Positions 5,875 to 6,343 of a stretch of DNA of 6,343 nucleotides are shown here, piece after piece (within the stretch, counting starts at the first letter, position 1; every line of letters begins with the position of its first letter). The position numbers were made by a program, and so were the translations under genes. Source of the DNA: an uncultured bacterium (GTDB lineage Bacteria; Bacteroidota; Bacteroidia; CAILMK01); NCBI GenBank assembly GCA_903835275.1, contig CAILMK010000534.1:1-6343 (forward strand), given 5' to 3'. The notes below the pieces were generated by a model that was not told the DNA's origin, did no database searches, and saw only the letters and a list, made by a program, of their open reading frames with translations.

Positions 5875-6343
5875 TTATTTTTTCTCCTTGATAGGCCACG
5901 CAAAGCTTGATTTATAAAGTAAATAGAAGTGCTCCATGATATTTTCTCCATAGCCCGGGCGCAGGCCCAATTCAAGTGCTTGTCCCGCTCCGAATTTATT
6001 TTGCGGCATTAGTGAATAGCCTACCCTTGCTCCCCAGGACTGGAACGAGGTCTTATCATTCAGGGAAGTCGTCCAGGTAACATTATTGGAGTTTAAGATA
6101 ATATCATCAAAGCTGTGCCCGACTGCAAAAAGAAGATCAAAATATATAGTGCCATTTGCTTCGTAGGAAACAGGACTTCCATAATTTTTAACATCTACAA
6201 TTGCATTCGTGAAAACATGCTGAATTATACCAATACTAATCATTTGGGTTGATAAACCTGTATGATAAGATTCACTTGTGAGGACAGTATCATTCTTTGT
6301 AGTCGGACTTGTATAATGCAAACTTGAAGTGAATCCATTAATA
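5875..6343 (-). CDS. Unrecognised beta-strand-rich protein, C-terminal 155 codons (5' end outside window)
   Basis: The frame is open from the window edge to a TAA at 5875-5877. A TTG at 6321 could be read as a start, but seven further sense codons lie upstream of it to the edge, so the gene almost certainly begins outside the window. The visible part alternates polar and hydrophobic or aromatic residues with many glycines: GTIYFDLLFAVGHSFDDI, SWGARVGYSLMP, ALELGLRPGYG, HFYLLYKSSFAW. This resembles strands of an outer-membrane beta-barrel or another all-beta surface protein. It ends in PIKEKK, not the terminal aromatic residue common in barrels, and has no T9SS sorting tail. No catalytic motif is visible and I do not recognise a family. 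A clear terminator follows at 5782-5811. Coding status is well supported; the barrel idea is tentative. Confidence 0.75.
   Translation of the reverse strand, partial: INGFTSSLHYTSPTTKNDTVLTSESYHTGLSTQMISIGIIQHVFTNAIVDVKNYGSPVSYEANGTIYFDLLFAVGHSFDDIILNSNNVTWTTSLNDKTSFQSWGARVGYSLMPQNKFGAGQALELGLRPGYGENIMEHFYLLYKSSFAWPIKEKK

Noticed and set aside
5875..6321. Complete 148-residue gene starting at the TTG at 6321
   Set aside because: The frame stays open to the window edge, there is no signal peptide at that start, and the sequence begins in mid-strand pattern, so it is treated as a 5'-truncated gene.

Overview
The window reads as chromosomal DNA of a member of the Bacteroidota. Three signs agree. 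One gene ends in a type IX secretion (T9SS) sorting domain. The promoter-like boxes follow the Bacteroidota -7 consensus TAnnTTTG. The starts I examined have no clear Shine-Dalgarno sequence. I cannot place it below phylum level. All five genes lie on the minus strand, so transcription runs from right to left.

From the right edge: (1) the C-terminal 155 codons of an unrecognised, beta-strand-rich protein (5875-6343, 5' end outside the window), closed by a good intrinsic terminator at 5782-5811. (2) A 188-base gap holding that terminator, a GC-rich perfect palindrome flanked by 9-base direct repeats, and an inverted repeat ahead of the next gene. (3) A secreted T9SS cargo protein with two PKD-like regions (4724-5686). 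(4) A stand-alone homologue of the lysine-ketoglutarate reductase / lysine-forming saccharopine dehydrogenase family (3445-4650), with a TATCTTTG box almost touching its start codon. (5) gcvP, the single-chain glycine decarboxylase P-protein (458-3343), with a TACCTTTG box and a short heptad repeat just upstream, and a 16-bp hairpin terminator after its stop. (6) The first 125 codons of an AT-rich, coiled-coil-type protein of unknown function that runs off the left edge (1-375).

Functionally, gcvP starts glycine cleavage and feeds one-carbon metabolism. The lysine reductase homologue would interconvert lysine plus 2-oxoglutarate with saccharopine. The two share amino-acid catabolism as a theme, but each seems to have its own promoter, so a strict operon is not indicated. 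The other H, T and L glycine-cleavage proteins and a saccharopine-cleaving partner are not in the window. The flanking genes are unrelated surface or unknown functions, visibly AT-richer than gcvP. I see no mobile element, CRISPR array, tRNA, rRNA or defence cassette. The most unusual items are the AASS-like reductase standing alone, the unknown coiled-coil gene behind a strong hairpin, and two small intergenic repeat structures.
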